Shown here piece after piece: positions 10,301 to 18,561 of a DNA stretch of 64,000 nt. A program made the position numbers and the translations under genes. Location: NCBI RefSeq assembly GCF_026000115.1, contig NZ_AP026867.1, forward strand, positions 1,829,501 through 1,893,500, given 5' to 3'. Every line of letters starts with the position of its first letter. Position 1 is the first letter of the stretch. Source of the DNA: Aureispira anguillae (GTDB lineage Bacteria > Bacteroidota > Bacteroidia > Chitinophagales > Saprospiraceae). The notes under the pieces are model-generated. The model was not told the DNA's origin and did no database searches. It saw nothing but the letters and a program-made list of their open reading frames with translations.

Positions 10301-10706
10301 TGGCAAGGTCTGCATCTGCATAACCATTTTGGTCGTATTTCCCCCAAACATCTGTCACTAAAATCGTAGAATGTTGAAGAAAGGCTTGATTGGTAGAATC
10401 AGTAGCTTTGATTAAAACAGAATAGTTATTTTTGCGTTCAAAATTAAAACTAAAAAAGGTAAATAGGCTATCAGAGCGAATTTTAAAAAAATCATTGTCA
10501 TCTGCTCCCTCAATTAACTGAAAAACGTGGCCATTGTTTTGGTCAGCATCTATAGCCGATAGGGTACCAATAAAGGTGTAGAGATCTTCATTTTCAGGAA
10601 CGTTATTATTGGTCAAAACAATACCTGTTGGTGCTTGGGCAAGGGATGAGATGGTAGATCCAATTAGGAGGAGGGGGAGTAGTACTAGGGATACTGGGAA
10701 TTTCAT
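7383..10706 (-). CDS. Large secreted protein: cadherin-like, beta-helix and PKD regions with T9SS sorting domain
   Basis: 1107 residues. A Sec signal (MKFPVSLVLLPLLLIGSTIS) is followed by a cadherin-like repeat (about 25-115: NVPENEDLYTFIGTLSAIDADQ). Next is a region of short beta-strand turns typical of right-handed parallel beta-helix or pectate-lyase-like folds (about 150-480; HHLYIHDIGSEGMYIGS, HHCAVLRTGGEAIQVS). Two PKD/REJ-like domains follow (about 660-1010). The last 80 residues are a type IX secretion sorting domain (SLSPNPTKG ... LPAGVYHIELL). It is exported across the outer membrane by the Por system and probably surface bound or released. A role in polysaccharide binding or cleavage is a guess; catalytic residues cannot be assigned. 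Confidence 0.88.
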   Translation of the reverse strand: MKFPVSLVLLPLLLIGSTISSLAQAPTGIVLTNNNVPENEDLYTFIGTLSAIDADQNNGHVFQLIEGADDNDFFKIRSDSLFTFFSFNFERKNNYSVLIKATDSTNQAFLQHSTILVTDVWGKYDQNGYADADLANKYPQVNVGDYIYFNGVNSNNAIYAQNKGYPSVSYPNKVLIRGDHYQAISILFSQVHGINTHQRVPVTNFLGQVYVTNYIELRGGSFWRLTGDYNPTLGLGSAPYKGCRQGNSTANFGFSSGQYGIWVSREWIDEGSNLVKVSGIATGFEIDHLEISDGGFAGLMLKYDDMDIHSMDDVEVHHLYIHDIGSEGMYIGSTQNGAQHVFKNLHIHHCAVLRTGGEAIQVSQQDAGCRLEHNVLWGAFDWLSPFQKWQDNIVQLGSKNGDIAIQNNIIMGASGNAINIFNKSKLGIIPNGLPIAVENNLIWCSRGNVGSYLGSTDGVTPWVWKKNYAGKFFFDYDRVYPNTTPLPNIVYIGFRNLNITADILDNCFDYSRSTFYGFWGNGLIQINDSNNIRKALPNPCFRAFIGESDNFNYLRWTRWTATVGEEHGFPSTNTNKGQAVTYTVGDVVQYHVGKQTRFYRCIQTHTLQEPSPDGNQYWKLLKWNNKGNISYLPPDDVRLDVGSFYHTQNIGLVSPQTGLEVDAGANQSHFFPVTTVSLEGNAYCSTATDSIQSYQWTQIQGNPLSISGQNSSELSISNPPIGQYAFVLTVNTHQGLVGRDTTELLISYMPQKPIAHAGPDLNLDFGNTNNHLNANLSSDPNGRIISYEWNIIEAPLHPTSKLLVNFTNQRYAAPSPWNNVTQTHQGTIIHDLIDSLGNTTPIGIELLNNWNGSNTNGVMTGNNTGIVPDVVARSYYWFQSGIHPIRIFGLQPNQLYSISFFASRNTNGDRTTIYRIGKHSVQLNAAYNIQNLAQLNWMQADANGEIVIYVTKSPTSSYAYLNAMIITTTGLSISDPNAINTSVSGLKTADYALQLQVIDDECLSDFDTVMLKITPTPPLKMGQDKIKPSNISLSPNPTKGISTLFIHPFQANLTCKIHSFEGRVVFHQTIQHEQEQLHLEKLPAGVYHIELLDDKEEPFWQSKFVKL

Positions 10707-11000
10707 AACTTAGGTGTGTTTTATAAAGATAAAATAGACTGTTTTTATTCAAATTCAGAGAGTTATATCAATAAAAAATAATGCCTCAAGAAACAAAATA
10801 TTATGGGTAAAATGCGCATTAATGAATAAGAATATAGGCTTTGGTTAGTTGGTCTATTTTTATGGTTTAACCCTTGATTATTATGTAGATAGCTGTGGAG
10901 GTTTTATCTGTCTTATAAACAGTGGTTTAAATATTAAAGTGATAATAATTGATAATTAAGTTGAATTTGTTAAAAAAAGGAGAGCGAAGGGGCGGGGCAT

Positions 11001-11035
11001 AAAAAAAAGCTGTCCAAAAATATTTTGGACAGCTT
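11001..11035 (-). terminator. Rho-independent terminator
   Basis: A 13-bp perfect stem, AAGCTGTCCAAAA at 11007-11019 pairing with 11023-11035, followed on the minus strand by eight Ts. It lies 25 bp past the stop codon of the hotdog thioesterase gene. Confidence 0.88.
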
Positions 11036-11059
11036 CATCTTTTAGATTTGTGATTCTAT

Positions 11060-11494
11060 TTATAATCTTGCCTTGCGAATCATCATAGTCAGGCGACTAA
11101 CACAGGTTAATTTTCCTGCTTCGTTTGTAATATCAATTTGCCAAATATGCGTTTTTTTGCCGAGGTGAATAGGGCTTACCTTGGCTCTAACTTTGTCTCC
11201 CTCAGGAACCGACCGAAGGTGGTTGGCATTGATATCCAAACCAACGGCATGATTGGTCATCGGATCATCAAGACAGAGCACAGAGGCAATGCTGCCAACT
11301 GTTTCTGCAAGCGCAACAGAAGCCCCCCCATGCAAAATTCTCATAGGTTGGACATTTTTGTGGGTAACAGGCATTTCTGCAACCAAATAATCATCCCCAA
11401 AGGCAACAAATTTTATATCAAATGTTTCAACTAGCGTATTTACAGACATACTATCTAGCCCTTCTAAGGTGAATTCTTGTTTCCAAATTTTCAT
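11060..11494 (-). CDS. PaaI/YdiI-type hotdog-fold acyl-CoA thioesterase
   Basis: 144 residues, the normal length for a single hotdog domain. The family signature is MRILHGGASVALAETVGSIAS (about residues 51-71), with the active-site HGG segment and the downstream glutamate, followed by AVGLDINANHLRSVPEGD. Relatives hydrolyse aromatic or medium-chain acyl-CoAs, including 1,4-dihydroxy-2-naphthoyl-CoA in menaquinone synthesis. The substrate cannot be set from sequence or neighbours. It lies just downstream of the response regulator gene, 46 bp after its stop, in the same direction, and ends at a strong terminator. Confidence 0.85.
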   Translation of the reverse strand: MKIWKQEFTLEGLDSMSVNTLVETFDIKFVAFGDDYLVAEMPVTHKNVQPMRILHGGASVALAETVGSIASVLCLDDPMTNHAVGLDINANHLRSVPEGDKVRAKVSPIHLGKKTHIWQIDITNEAGKLTCVSRLTMMIRKARL

Positions 11495-11540
11495 ATTCTA
11501 GTAGCTCCTTTTATGGGATATATTGACGATCAAATAGTAA

Positions 11541-12230
11541 TTAATTCATAACAAATTTGTAGCCCACACCACGGACAGAATGAAAGAAGTTTGGCGATTT
11601 TGGATCTTCTTCAAAATATTTGCGGAAGGATAAAATAAAGTTATCAATTGTACGAGTAGAAGGATAGACATCATAGCCCCAAACACTTTGGAGAATTTGT
11701 TGCCTTGAAACCACTTCTCCTCTACGTTCAATCAGCAATTTTAGCAACATTGCTTCTTTTTTGGTTAACTTAAATTCACCTTGTTTGCCTTTTGCTTCGT
11801 AAGTTTTAAAATTAGCCCTGTTGTTTCCAAATTCAAAACTTTCTAAAGAGGTACTTGTTCTTGCTTGACTACGTTTGAGCAAAATTTGAACCCGCAACAA
11901 CAATTCTTCCAAGTTAAAAGGTTTGACAATGTAGTCGTCGGCACCTTTTTTCAGACCAGCTACTTTGTCGGCAGTGGTATCCTTGGCGGTTAAGAAAATG
12001 ATTGGAATATCGATGTTAACCAATCGAATCTGTTCGCATAATTCTAGACCACTTACCTCAGGAAGCATGATGTCTAGGAGAATAATATCAAAATGCTGTT
12101 CTTTGAATAATTTGAGGACTTGCTTGCCATCACCTGTTGTAACAACTTCGTAGCCCTCTAATTCTAAATTGAGTTTGAGTGCATCTCTAATACTAGCCTC
12201 GTCTTCGACTAAAAAAATTCGTACTGCCAT
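11541..12230 (-). CDS. OmpR/PhoB-family response regulator
   Basis: 229 residues. The receiver domain (1-120) has E9/D10, phospho-acceptor D53 (IILLDIMLPE), T81 and K103 (YIVKPFN). The C-terminal winged helix (about 130-229) ends DNFILSFRKYFEEDPKSPNFFHSVRGVGYKF, the standard OmpR-class DNA-binding tail. It is encoded 152 bp downstream of a sensor kinase on the same strand, so the two form a cognate pair. No sensing input or regulon can be assigned. Confidence 0.95.
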   Translation of the reverse strand: MAVRIFLVEDEASIRDALKLNLELEGYEVVTTGDGKQVLKLFKEQHFDIILLDIMLPEVSGLELCEQIRLVNIDIPIIFLTAKDTTADKVAGLKKGADDYIVKPFNLEELLLRVQILLKRSQARTSTSLESFEFGNNRANFKTYEAKGKQGEFKLTKKEAMLLKLLIERRGEVVSRQQILQSVWGYDVYPSTRTIDNFILSFRKYFEEDPKSPNFFHSVRGVGYKFVMN

Positions 12231-12382
12231 GTTTTCTCAGTTAGGAGTTTTAATATTCGTTCATCCAGCATATCCATCCATAACATCCGTGGGGCAATGT
12301 AGAAGAGAGGAGGAGAACCTTTAATTCGTTTAAAAATAGCAATTGTTAGCTTGTTTTTTGGGTGTTGGTGGTGTATGATGGA

Positions 12383-13384
12383 TTAGGATTTGGGTAATAC
12401 AATACTAAAAATACTTCCAGTAGGATGATTACTACGGACATTAATCGACCCTTTGTGCGCTTTTACAATTTGTTGGGCGATGTACAATCCTAATCCTGTC
12501 CCTTTGGTTTTTCTCGTATCTTCATTACCAATCCGATAAAATTTGTTAAAAATATTTTCACGTTCTGCCTTGGGGATACCTTGCCCAAAATCGGCAATTT
12601 CAATACAGTACATGTTTTCTTTACTAAGCATTAAGTTAACAATAATTTTAGATGTATTTTGGGCATATTTAATCGCATTTTCAATAATGTTTAGGACAAC
12701 AAATGCCAAGGTGGTTTGGTCGCCTTTTTTTAATATAGCTTGGTCTAAACTACTATTAAATTCAATTTCACCAGCGTATTTAGGAGCGGCAATTCGCATA
12801 CACTTTTGAGTTAATTCATTTAAATCTATTGCTTCAAAAGTATATTGATACCCTCCGTCAACGCGAGCTGCCAATAATAAATCTTCGACTAATTTATTAA
12901 GTCGTTCTGTGTCAGCAAGCGCATTGGTGGTAAGCATTTTGCTTTGTTCGGGGGTGAGGGTTCTTTTGTTGAAAGTGTCAAGTGTCAATTTTATAACAGC
13001 AATAGGAGATTTTAACTCATGTGTGATCGACAATAAGAAGTTACGTTGTTGTTCGGCTAAAGCTAATTCTCGTTGGCGGCTTTTAGCAATTCTCCAAATC
13101 CCTAAAACAATTAGAATCAATAAAACAGAGGACTCTCCAAATATCATCCATTTTTGTCGCTCATATTGCTCCGTCAATCGAGTATATTCTACCGATTCAA
13201 GGTAGATTTGTTTATCTTCGACTCCTTGTTCCTTCATGTTTAGCCAAAGAATTTGCTTTTTGGCAGCCAAGGCATCACTATTTTTTATATACAATAGATA
13301 AGACCACCAACCGCCAGCGACCATAACATAAGTGATCACAAAATAGAACAATATATCAGCTCCCTTGATTTTCTTTGACAGCAT
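12383..13384 (-). CDS. Membrane sensor histidine kinase
   Basis: 333 residues. Two membrane segments (about 10-31 and 80-98) flank a short periplasmic loop of about 48 residues, too small for a classical sensor domain. The H-box holds H122 (LLSITHELKSPIAVIKLTLD). The ATPase region has the N-box (VVLNIIENAIKYAQN), G1 (IADFGQGIPK), F-box (FNKFYRIG) and G2 (KGTGLGLYIAQQIV). It autophosphorylates and passes phosphate to the adjacent OmpR-type regulator. The sensed signal is unknown. A terminator at 13504-13533 separates it from the upstream transport operon. Confidence 0.95.
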   Translation of the reverse strand: MLSKKIKGADILFYFVITYVMVAGGWWSYLLYIKNSDALAAKKQILWLNMKEQGVEDKQIYLESVEYTRLTEQYERQKWMIFGESSVLLILIVLGIWRIAKSRQRELALAEQQRNFLLSITHELKSPIAVIKLTLDTFNKRTLTPEQSKMLTTNALADTERLNKLVEDLLLAARVDGGYQYTFEAIDLNELTQKCMRIAAPKYAGEIEFNSSLDQAILKKGDQTTLAFVVLNIIENAIKYAQNTSKIIVNLMLSKENMYCIEIADFGQGIPKAERENIFNKFYRIGNEDTRKTKGTGLGLYIAQQIVKAHKGSINVRSNHPTGSIFSIVLPKS

Positions 13385-13503
13385 TGTTAAAACACTTTTA
13401 TAAAATAATGGTTCGTAATTTTTTAATTTTTTGTTCTTGAATCAAAAAAATTATCTTTTAAGAGTAAGTTTTAACTGAAAAGTTAACATTAATACAACAA
13501 AAA

Positions 13504-13533
13504 AAGCACCAATTCGAGAAAGAATTGATGCTT
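13504..13533 (-). terminator. Terminator of the ExbB-ExbD-TonB operon
   Basis: A 12-bp stem with one mismatch, AAGCACCAATTC (13504-13515) against 13522-13533, followed on the minus strand by a T-run. It is about 70 bp after the stop of the TonB-like gene and before the sensor kinase start. Confidence 0.8.
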
Positions 13534-13604
13534 AATAAAGATATTTTTTAACAATTAGTACATTCCAAGTACGAGTTGTTACAAATTTTCAAGAATTTTA
13601 CTTT

Positions 13605-14405
13605 TTAATTAAGACCTAATTGGATCGTAATGTCACCACAAGCTTCAGGCATACCAGGTGCTTTTTCGTATCGGTATTCTTGAGCGCAGCCAACCACCAA
13701 ATCAATTAACGCTTGACTCGTAATGGTTGATTTTCGGCGATTGAATTTTGCATTTACTACCTTTCCTCTAGCATCAACACAAATGGTTACAACAGCCTTG
13801 CCTTTTTCTTGCCAAGAGGCATTGCCTTTTTTGTAATCCTCGCACTTTCTGATATTGCGACGGCTACCAATTTTTCCTTTTCCATTTCCTTTGTCACCAT
13901 TTCCTGTTCCTCCAAGATCACCCTTTCCATCTGGAGTACCTTGAACACCATTCCCTGTTCCTGTCCCTTTTCCATTGGTTTTGCTATCACCAGGAAACAA
14001 GGCATTGTTATTGACGACAGGTTTGGGTGGAGTAGGCGTTGGTGTAGGTTCTACTTTAGGTTTTTCTTCGACTTCGGTAACCGTAGGGCTTTCATCATCC
14101 TTTACCGTTTCTACCTCTTCTACTTCCTCTTCGACAGGGTCTACTACTGGTTCTTCAACAGGCTGTTCTACGGGTTGCTCAACGGGTTGTTCTTCTACAA
14201 AATCCTCGCTACCACCAGCAATTTCTACATCGCCAAAAGAAGCCATTAAGCCCTCTGCTTCAGGAATAGGATAGATGGTATGAAACCAAGGAAAAAATAA
14301 GATAATTAATACAACGGCTAAAAAAATACCCGCACCAATACGACCTTTTTGTTTGTCTTCTGGTTTTTCGAAGTCTTCTAGACTGCTATAATTATTAGAT
14401 ATCAT
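13605..14405 (-). CDS. TonB-like energy transducer with Glu/Pro/Val-rich linker
   Basis: 266 residues. One membrane helix (about 24-40: GIFLAVVLIILFFPWF) anchors it. A charged, repetitive spacer follows (about 68-130, with EQPVEQPVEEPV repeats and PTPTPTPPKP), then a Gly/Asn-rich segment (140-180) and a C-terminal domain (about 185-266) with VTICVDARGKVVNAKFN, as in TonB or AgmX-type C-termini. It probably spans the periplasm and passes proton-motive energy to outer-membrane partners, or belongs to a gliding or trafficking motor. The stop of the 123-residue gene and this start are 1 bp apart (translational coupling). Confidence 0.85.
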   Translation of the reverse strand: MISNNYSSLEDFEKPEDKQKGRIGAGIFLAVVLIILFFPWFHTIYPIPEAEGLMASFGDVEIAGGSEDFVEEQPVEQPVEQPVEEPVVDPVEEEVEEVETVKDDESPTVTEVEEKPKVEPTPTPTPPKPVVNNNALFPGDSKTNGKGTGTGNGVQGTPDGKGDLGGTGNGDKGNGKGKIGSRRNIRKCEDYKKGNASWQEKGKAVVTICVDARGKVVNAKFNRRKSTITSQALIDLVVGCAQEYRYEKAPGMPEACGDITIQLGLN

Positions 14406-14406
14406 A

Positions 14407-14778
14407 TTATTTGTTTTTTATTTCCCAATCTAAATCCATAGCGGCTACAATCATAATAATATCCGTAATAGACGTAGATTTTTTGGCAGTTGTTGGTACA
14501 GTTAATTGAATTTGGTTATTAAGGTGTTCTTTTTTTGCCTGAATAACACGCTGTTTTAAAGTAGATGCAAATTTATTGTAATTGGTTGTGTCTGTCTGAA
14601 CAACAAATTGATCACGGCTAATCATTTCCACACTTATAATATGCGGTTTAGGGCTTATGGCATAATTCCAAGCCAAATTAATTAGGAGCACCACCAAAAT
14701 AATGGTTCCGATGAGCATAATTACTTTGCGCCGAATTTGCGCATCATCTGCCCTTTCAAAATTTCTTCTAAACGCCAT
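14407..14778 (-). CDS. Small membrane-anchored protein of the ExbB/ExbD operon
   Basis: 123 residues with one N-terminal membrane helix (about 17-38: VIMLIGTIILVVLLINLAWNY) and a soluble C-terminal part. I do not recognise a family. Membrane topology and position, between two ExbD genes and the TonB-like gene, suggest a divergent ExbD-like or accessory stator subunit. It lacks the ExbD membrane aspartate. It begins 101 bp after the preceding ExbD stop. Confidence 0.75.
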   Translation of the reverse strand: MAFRRNFERADDAQIRRKVIMLIGTIILVVLLINLAWNYAISPKPHIISVEMISRDQFVVQTDTTNYNKFASTLKQRVIQAKKEHLNNQIQLTVPTTAKKSTSITDIIMIVAAMDLDWEIKNK

Positions 14779-14879
14779 GTTGTAATGGTTTGTTTTCTAT
14801 AAACGGGTGGCATTTAATTATAACGAAGATGATCTGCAAAAAGGTTCGAATAAATTAAGTATTCGTGGAACCTATCCAA

Positions 14880-15299
14880 TTAAGAAGAAAGTTTGGTTGC
14901 CAAAATCATTTTAACACCAAAATCATTGAGCATATCTACATTGGTAACCAAAGTCTGTGCATCAACCGATTCGTGTATAGAAAGAATGATGGTAATATCC
15001 TCTGGTTTGCGTCTATCTTTGCTAATAATACCCGCTAATTTTCCACGAACGGCATCTTCTGCTAGACGGCGGCCATTGACGGTATATTCTTTTCGTTTAT
15101 TGATGTCCAATTTGATTGGTCCCTCTACCTTTTGCTTACTAGGCGTACTTTTACTAGAATTTGGCAATTTAAGATTAATAGCTGTAGGGCTAACTAAACT
15201 AGAGGTCAACATAAAGAAGATGAGCAACAAGAAAATAATATCCGTCAAAGATGACATATTAAATTCTGCAGATACTTTGGTTCTCTTTTTTAATCCCAT
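14880..15299 (-). CDS. exbD: ExbD/TolR-family biopolymer transporter (second copy)
   Basis: 139 residues. A short cytoplasmic N-terminus leads into one membrane helix holding the proton-pathway aspartate D20 (SSLTDIIFLLLIFFMLTS), then a periplasmic domain. The first 36 residues are nearly identical to the neighbouring ExbD, while the periplasmic parts differ, so the two copies probably make different contacts. It forms an inner-membrane motor with the ExbB-like protein and energises the TonB-like protein encoded downstream. Confidence 0.92.
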   Translation of the reverse strand: MGLKKRTKVSAEFNMSSLTDIIFLLLIFFMLTSSLVSPTAINLKLPNSSKSTPSKQKVEGPIKLDINKRKEYTVNGRRLAEDAVRGKLAGIISKDRRKPEDITIILSIHESVDAQTLVTNVDMLNDFGVKMILATKLSS

Positions 15300-15353
15300 T
15301 TTATATTAAATTTGAAAGCAAAGGTGAATAAAATCGTAGTTTGAAAACAAGAT

Positions 15354-15782
15354 TTATTCATCTCCAGGTTCAGTGGCTAAGATTAGACGAACACCTAATT
15401 TATTACTAAGTTTCATATATTCAACAATGGTACCCGTTGTCTCTGTCATTTCTACATTGAGCACAATGGTCACTTCTGTTTGAATATTTTTTTCACGATT
15501 TTTCTGACGTTCTTTATTAATAGCCTCTAATAACTTCTGTTCCAATTGAGCTCTAGGCACCTCATCTGCATCTACAAAAAACTTGCCTTCAGGAGTAATC
15601 GAAAGCGCTACATTTTGAGGAGAAGGAGTTTTGCTATTAGATTTTGGACGATCTAAGTTTTGTGTGTTTGGACTAGTCAAACTTGATGTCAGCATAAAGA
15701 AAATCAACAACAAAAAGATAATATCCGTCAAAGACGACATATTAAATTCTGCGTTGAATTTATTTCTCTTTTTTAATCCCAT
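15354..15782 (-). CDS. exbD: ExbD/TolR-family biopolymer transporter (first copy)
   Basis: 142 residues, same plan as its paralog: membrane helix with D20, then a periplasmic domain (about 45-142) with the ITPEGKFFVDADEV strand pattern of ExbD. Spacing is 54 bp to the second ExbD and 83 bp from the ExbB stop. Tandem ExbD genes after one ExbB are common in Bacteroidota and suggest a heteromeric stator. Confidence 0.92.
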   Translation of the reverse strand: MGLKKRNKFNAEFNMSSLTDIIFLLLIFFMLTSSLTSPNTQNLDRPKSNSKTPSPQNVALSITPEGKFFVDADEVPRAQLEQKLLEAINKERQKNREKNIQTEVTIVLNVEMTETTGTIVEYMKLSNKLGVRLILATEPGDE

Positions 15783-15865
15783 ACTTTTAACTAAGGTTCT
15801 GTGGTAAAATAATGAAGAGAAAGGTTTTGATTCTAGAAAACACGTTTTCTAGAATCAAAAACAAA

Positions 15866-16561
15866 CTATTGAACAGGCTCTTGCAATAAGTCTAAAAACT
15901 CTACGGTAGCTGCTTCCATTTTAAAAACAACCCGATCCATTTGAGCAATCAAGGTATTATAACCAATGAAGGCAATAATTCCTACCACTAAACCAAAGGC
16001 AGTCGTAACCAAGGCTTGGTAAATACCACCCGCTAAAGACTCTGTACTAACATCACCGCCAGCCATATTCATAAACGACAAGATCATACCCGTTACCGTA
16101 CCTAAGAAACCAATCATAGGAGCAGCACCAGAGATCGTAGCCAATAAAGACAGGCGTTTTTCTAATTTGTATATTTCTAGATTACCAACATTTTGTACGG
16201 CTGTATTAATATCCTCTAATGGTTTGCCAATGCGGTGCAAGCCTTTAGATACAAGTCTAGCAACAGGTGTGTCTGTTGTGTTGCACTTGTTGATGGCAGA
16301 TTTAATATCGCCACTTTGTACAAAATTACCGATTTCTCTCATAAAAGTGTCGTCTACTTCACCAGCACGTTTGATGGTCAAATAGCGTTCGATAAGAATA
16401 TAAATAGCAACAACAGATAAGAACAAAAGAATAATAGCGATAGTGATACCAATTGGACCACCTTTTACTACAACTCCAATCAATGAAAAACTCTCTACTG
16501 TTGGTGTCAAAGTAGAATCTGTTGCAGGTAGCTGAAATAAGAAAAATGGATTAGAAAACAT
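15866..16561 (-). CDS. exbB: MotA/TolQ/ExbB proton channel protein
   Basis: 231 residues with three membrane helices (about 35-58, 145-170 and 185-210). The signature region is SLLATISGAAPMIGFLGTVTGMILSF followed by GGIYQALVTTAFGLVVGIIAFIGYN, typical of ExbB/TolQ. The N-terminus (ATDSTLTPTVESFSLIG) precedes the first helix. It is the pentameric channel that houses the ExbD helices. First gene of the operon, which runs ExbB, ExbD, ExbD, small membrane protein, TonB-like. Confidence 0.95.
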   Translation of the reverse strand: MFSNPFFLFQLPATDSTLTPTVESFSLIGVVVKGGPIGITIAIILLFLSVVAIYILIERYLTIKRAGEVDDTFMREIGNFVQSGDIKSAINKCNTTDTPVARLVSKGLHRIGKPLEDINTAVQNVGNLEIYKLEKRLSLLATISGAAPMIGFLGTVTGMILSFMNMAGGDVSTESLAGGIYQALVTTAFGLVVGIIAFIGYNTLIAQMDRVVFKMEAATVEFLDLLQEPVQ

Positions 16562-16864
16562 AGTGTTATTATTTGTTTTATCTAAGGATGTAAGTTTAAA
16601 AAAAAAGAAATGTAGGTATTACACAGACATTTGAGCGTAATATATAAATTATAAGAAGTACTTACTACAATATTGTAGAATAATTTTAATAGAAAACGGA
16701 TTTTGTATGCTTTTATTTTGTTTGGCTTGCTTTATTAGGATTGTCGTAACATTTTGTCTAAGCCCCTATAGAATATTTGGTTGGTTTCTTCTACCTTTGC
16801 TAGTAATGCACAATTTATGCGCTTAAATATCATTATTTAGGGCATTTAGAAACTAAAAAAATCC

Positions 16865-17827
16865 ATGAAATTTTTATTTTTTTTCCTTAATATTTTGCTT
16901 ACTTATTCTGCATTTCCCCAATTAGACAAGGAAACCGAATATCAAATAAATCAGCTTGTTGAGACGTTTAAACAAAAAGACTATGGGCGAGTGGTTTACT
17001 TTGCGGATGAGTTGCTAAAGAAAAAACCAGATGATTATTATTCATTGGTCTATAAAGGGCAAGCCTTGTATCATCTTGGAAAAAATGAAGCAGCGATTCA
17101 AGCCATTACAGAAGGGATTAAAATTAATCCCCAATATTTTGAAGCTTATGAGTGCAGAGGGCTTATTTATAGTTTTATGGAGGAGTATAACCTTGCGATA
17201 AAAGACATTCAAGTAGCCATAAAAAATGACCCTAGAAATGTAATGTTATTAAATCTTAGAGGGAAAATTTTTCAAAAAAAAGGCGAATTTGATAATGCCA
17301 TAAAAAGTTATGGTCATACCCTAAGTGTCGATTCTTCCAATCACGAAGCCTTGGTTTCTAGAGCCTATTCCAACAAGGCGCTAGAGAATTATTCTAAGGC
17401 ACTTGAAGATTTAGAAAAAGCAATAACTATTGATGCGACAAATGTCCTTCAGTATGAAGTAAGGGCATTTACCTATATTGGAATGGAGGCATACGAAAAG
17501 GCAATAACAAATTTTGAAAAAATCATTCGTTTAATTTCAAAGGTTGATGGAAAAGAGCATGAGGATTGGCTAGCATATACTTATAATAATATAGGATTTG
17601 CTCAATCCAAAATTGGAAAAAATACGCTTGCTTTAAAGTATATCAATCAGTCAATTGATATGCTAGATACCAACCCTTATGCCTACAAAAATAGGGCACT
17701 TGTTTATTTAAATCTCAATGAAAAAGCAAAAGCATGTAATGATCTAGTAAGATCAAAACAGCTTGGTTTTACTAAATTATACGGCAATGAAGTTAATGAG
17801 TTAATCAAAAAAAATTGCGTGAATTAA
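16865..17827 (+). CDS. Secreted or periplasmic TPR protein
   Basis: 320 residues with an N-terminal signal peptide (MKFLFFFLNILLTYSAFPQ) and about seven tetratricopeptide repeats (residues 25-300), for example YFEAYECRGLIYSFMEEYNLA and KNRALVYLNLNEKAKACNDL. TPR arrays are protein-interaction scaffolds, and no catalytic motif is present. Its stop overlaps by 4 bp the stop of the convergent gene at 17824. A TACCTTTG-like -7 element at 16792-16799 is present, without a well-spaced -33 element. Confidence 0.88.
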   Translation: MKFLFFFLNILLTYSAFPQLDKETEYQINQLVETFKQKDYGRVVYFADELLKKKPDDYYSLVYKGQALYHLGKNEAAIQAITEGIKINPQYFEAYECRGLIYSFMEEYNLAIKDIQVAIKNDPRNVMLLNLRGKIFQKKGEFDNAIKSYGHTLSVDSSNHEALVSRAYSNKALENYSKALEDLEKAITIDATNVLQYEVRAFTYIGMEAYEKAITNFEKIIRLISKVDGKEHEDWLAYTYNNIGFAQSKIGKNTLALKYINQSIDMLDTNPYAYKNRALVYLNLNEKAKACNDLVRSKQLGFTKLYGNEVNELIKKNCVN

Positions 17828-18561
17828 TCCATTTGAACGGTAAGTGGTGCATCACCATCTATATCCGCTAAAATCATGATTTTTTGCCAAACTTTGCGAC
17901 TGAAACCACTGGTTAGAGATTCTATTTCATTAACTGTTCGGACAATAACATCATCAGGAAGACTTTGAGAATATAAAGCTGCAACTTTTCCAATTAGCGA
18001 TAACATTTCTGAGCAATAATCTAGATAACGTTGCAATTCAAATTTGCTAAGGCTGCGCTCTGGAGAATTGTACGTTTTAAGTTTGATAACTCCTATCATT
18101 ACAGGATCTTTGGTGAGCTGATGCATGTCAATAACATGCGCCAAACCTCTGAGTTGATCTAAAATTTTAATGGCTTTGTTGCGTTTGAGTCGAACTTCTA
18201 AGGTTACCAAAAAGAAAATAGCTGCTCCCAATAAAACCAAATCATTGATGGTGGCTTCTGCAAGCGTAACGACATCCACAAAACTAAGATTAGAAAACTT
18301 AAAATTAACCAAGGTAAAGCTATAAATAATGCCTACCAGCCCCATTAAGATAATTGCCAAAGCAAAAATTCGAATCGACAAGTTTGGACGACCGATATAA
18401 TTAATGTTTTCTTGGCTGTCGTCGGCTATTTGGATAAAACCTTTGCAGGTTTTTAGTAAACTAGAAGAAGGAAATCGGTCTTCTATGCGTTTTTCCAAAG
18501 CCTTAATGGTTCCCATTATTTTAGCGGAATCAAGGACGAGGTTTACTTCGTTGTGTGGCAT
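17824..18561 (-). CDS. Membrane protein of unknown function
   Basis: 245 residues. The N-terminal 75 residues are soluble (PHNEVNLVLDSAKIMGTIKALEKRIEDRFP). Two membrane helices follow (about 83-107 and 118-143), then a helical cytoplasmic domain (150-245). I know no specific function for this architecture. It converges with the TPR gene and shares a 4-bp stop-codon overlap, so neither has room for a terminator between them. Confidence 0.75.
   Translation of the reverse strand: MPHNEVNLVLDSAKIMGTIKALEKRIEDRFPSSSLLKTCKGFIQIADDSQENINYIGRPNLSIRIFALAIILMGLVGIIYSFTLVNFKFSNLSFVDVVTLAEATINDLVLLGAAIFFLVTLEVRLKRNKAIKILDQLRGLAHVIDMHQLTKDPVMIGVIKLKTYNSPERSLSKFELQRYLDYCSEMLSLIGKVAALYSQSLPDDVIVRTVNEIESLTSGFSRKVWQKIMILADIDGDAPLTVQMD

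Noticed and set aside
13809-14274. Long open frames on the plus strand opposite the TonB-like gene
   Set aside because: They mirror the repetitive Glu/Pro/Val linker of the minus-strand gene; low-complexity composition keeps them open by chance.
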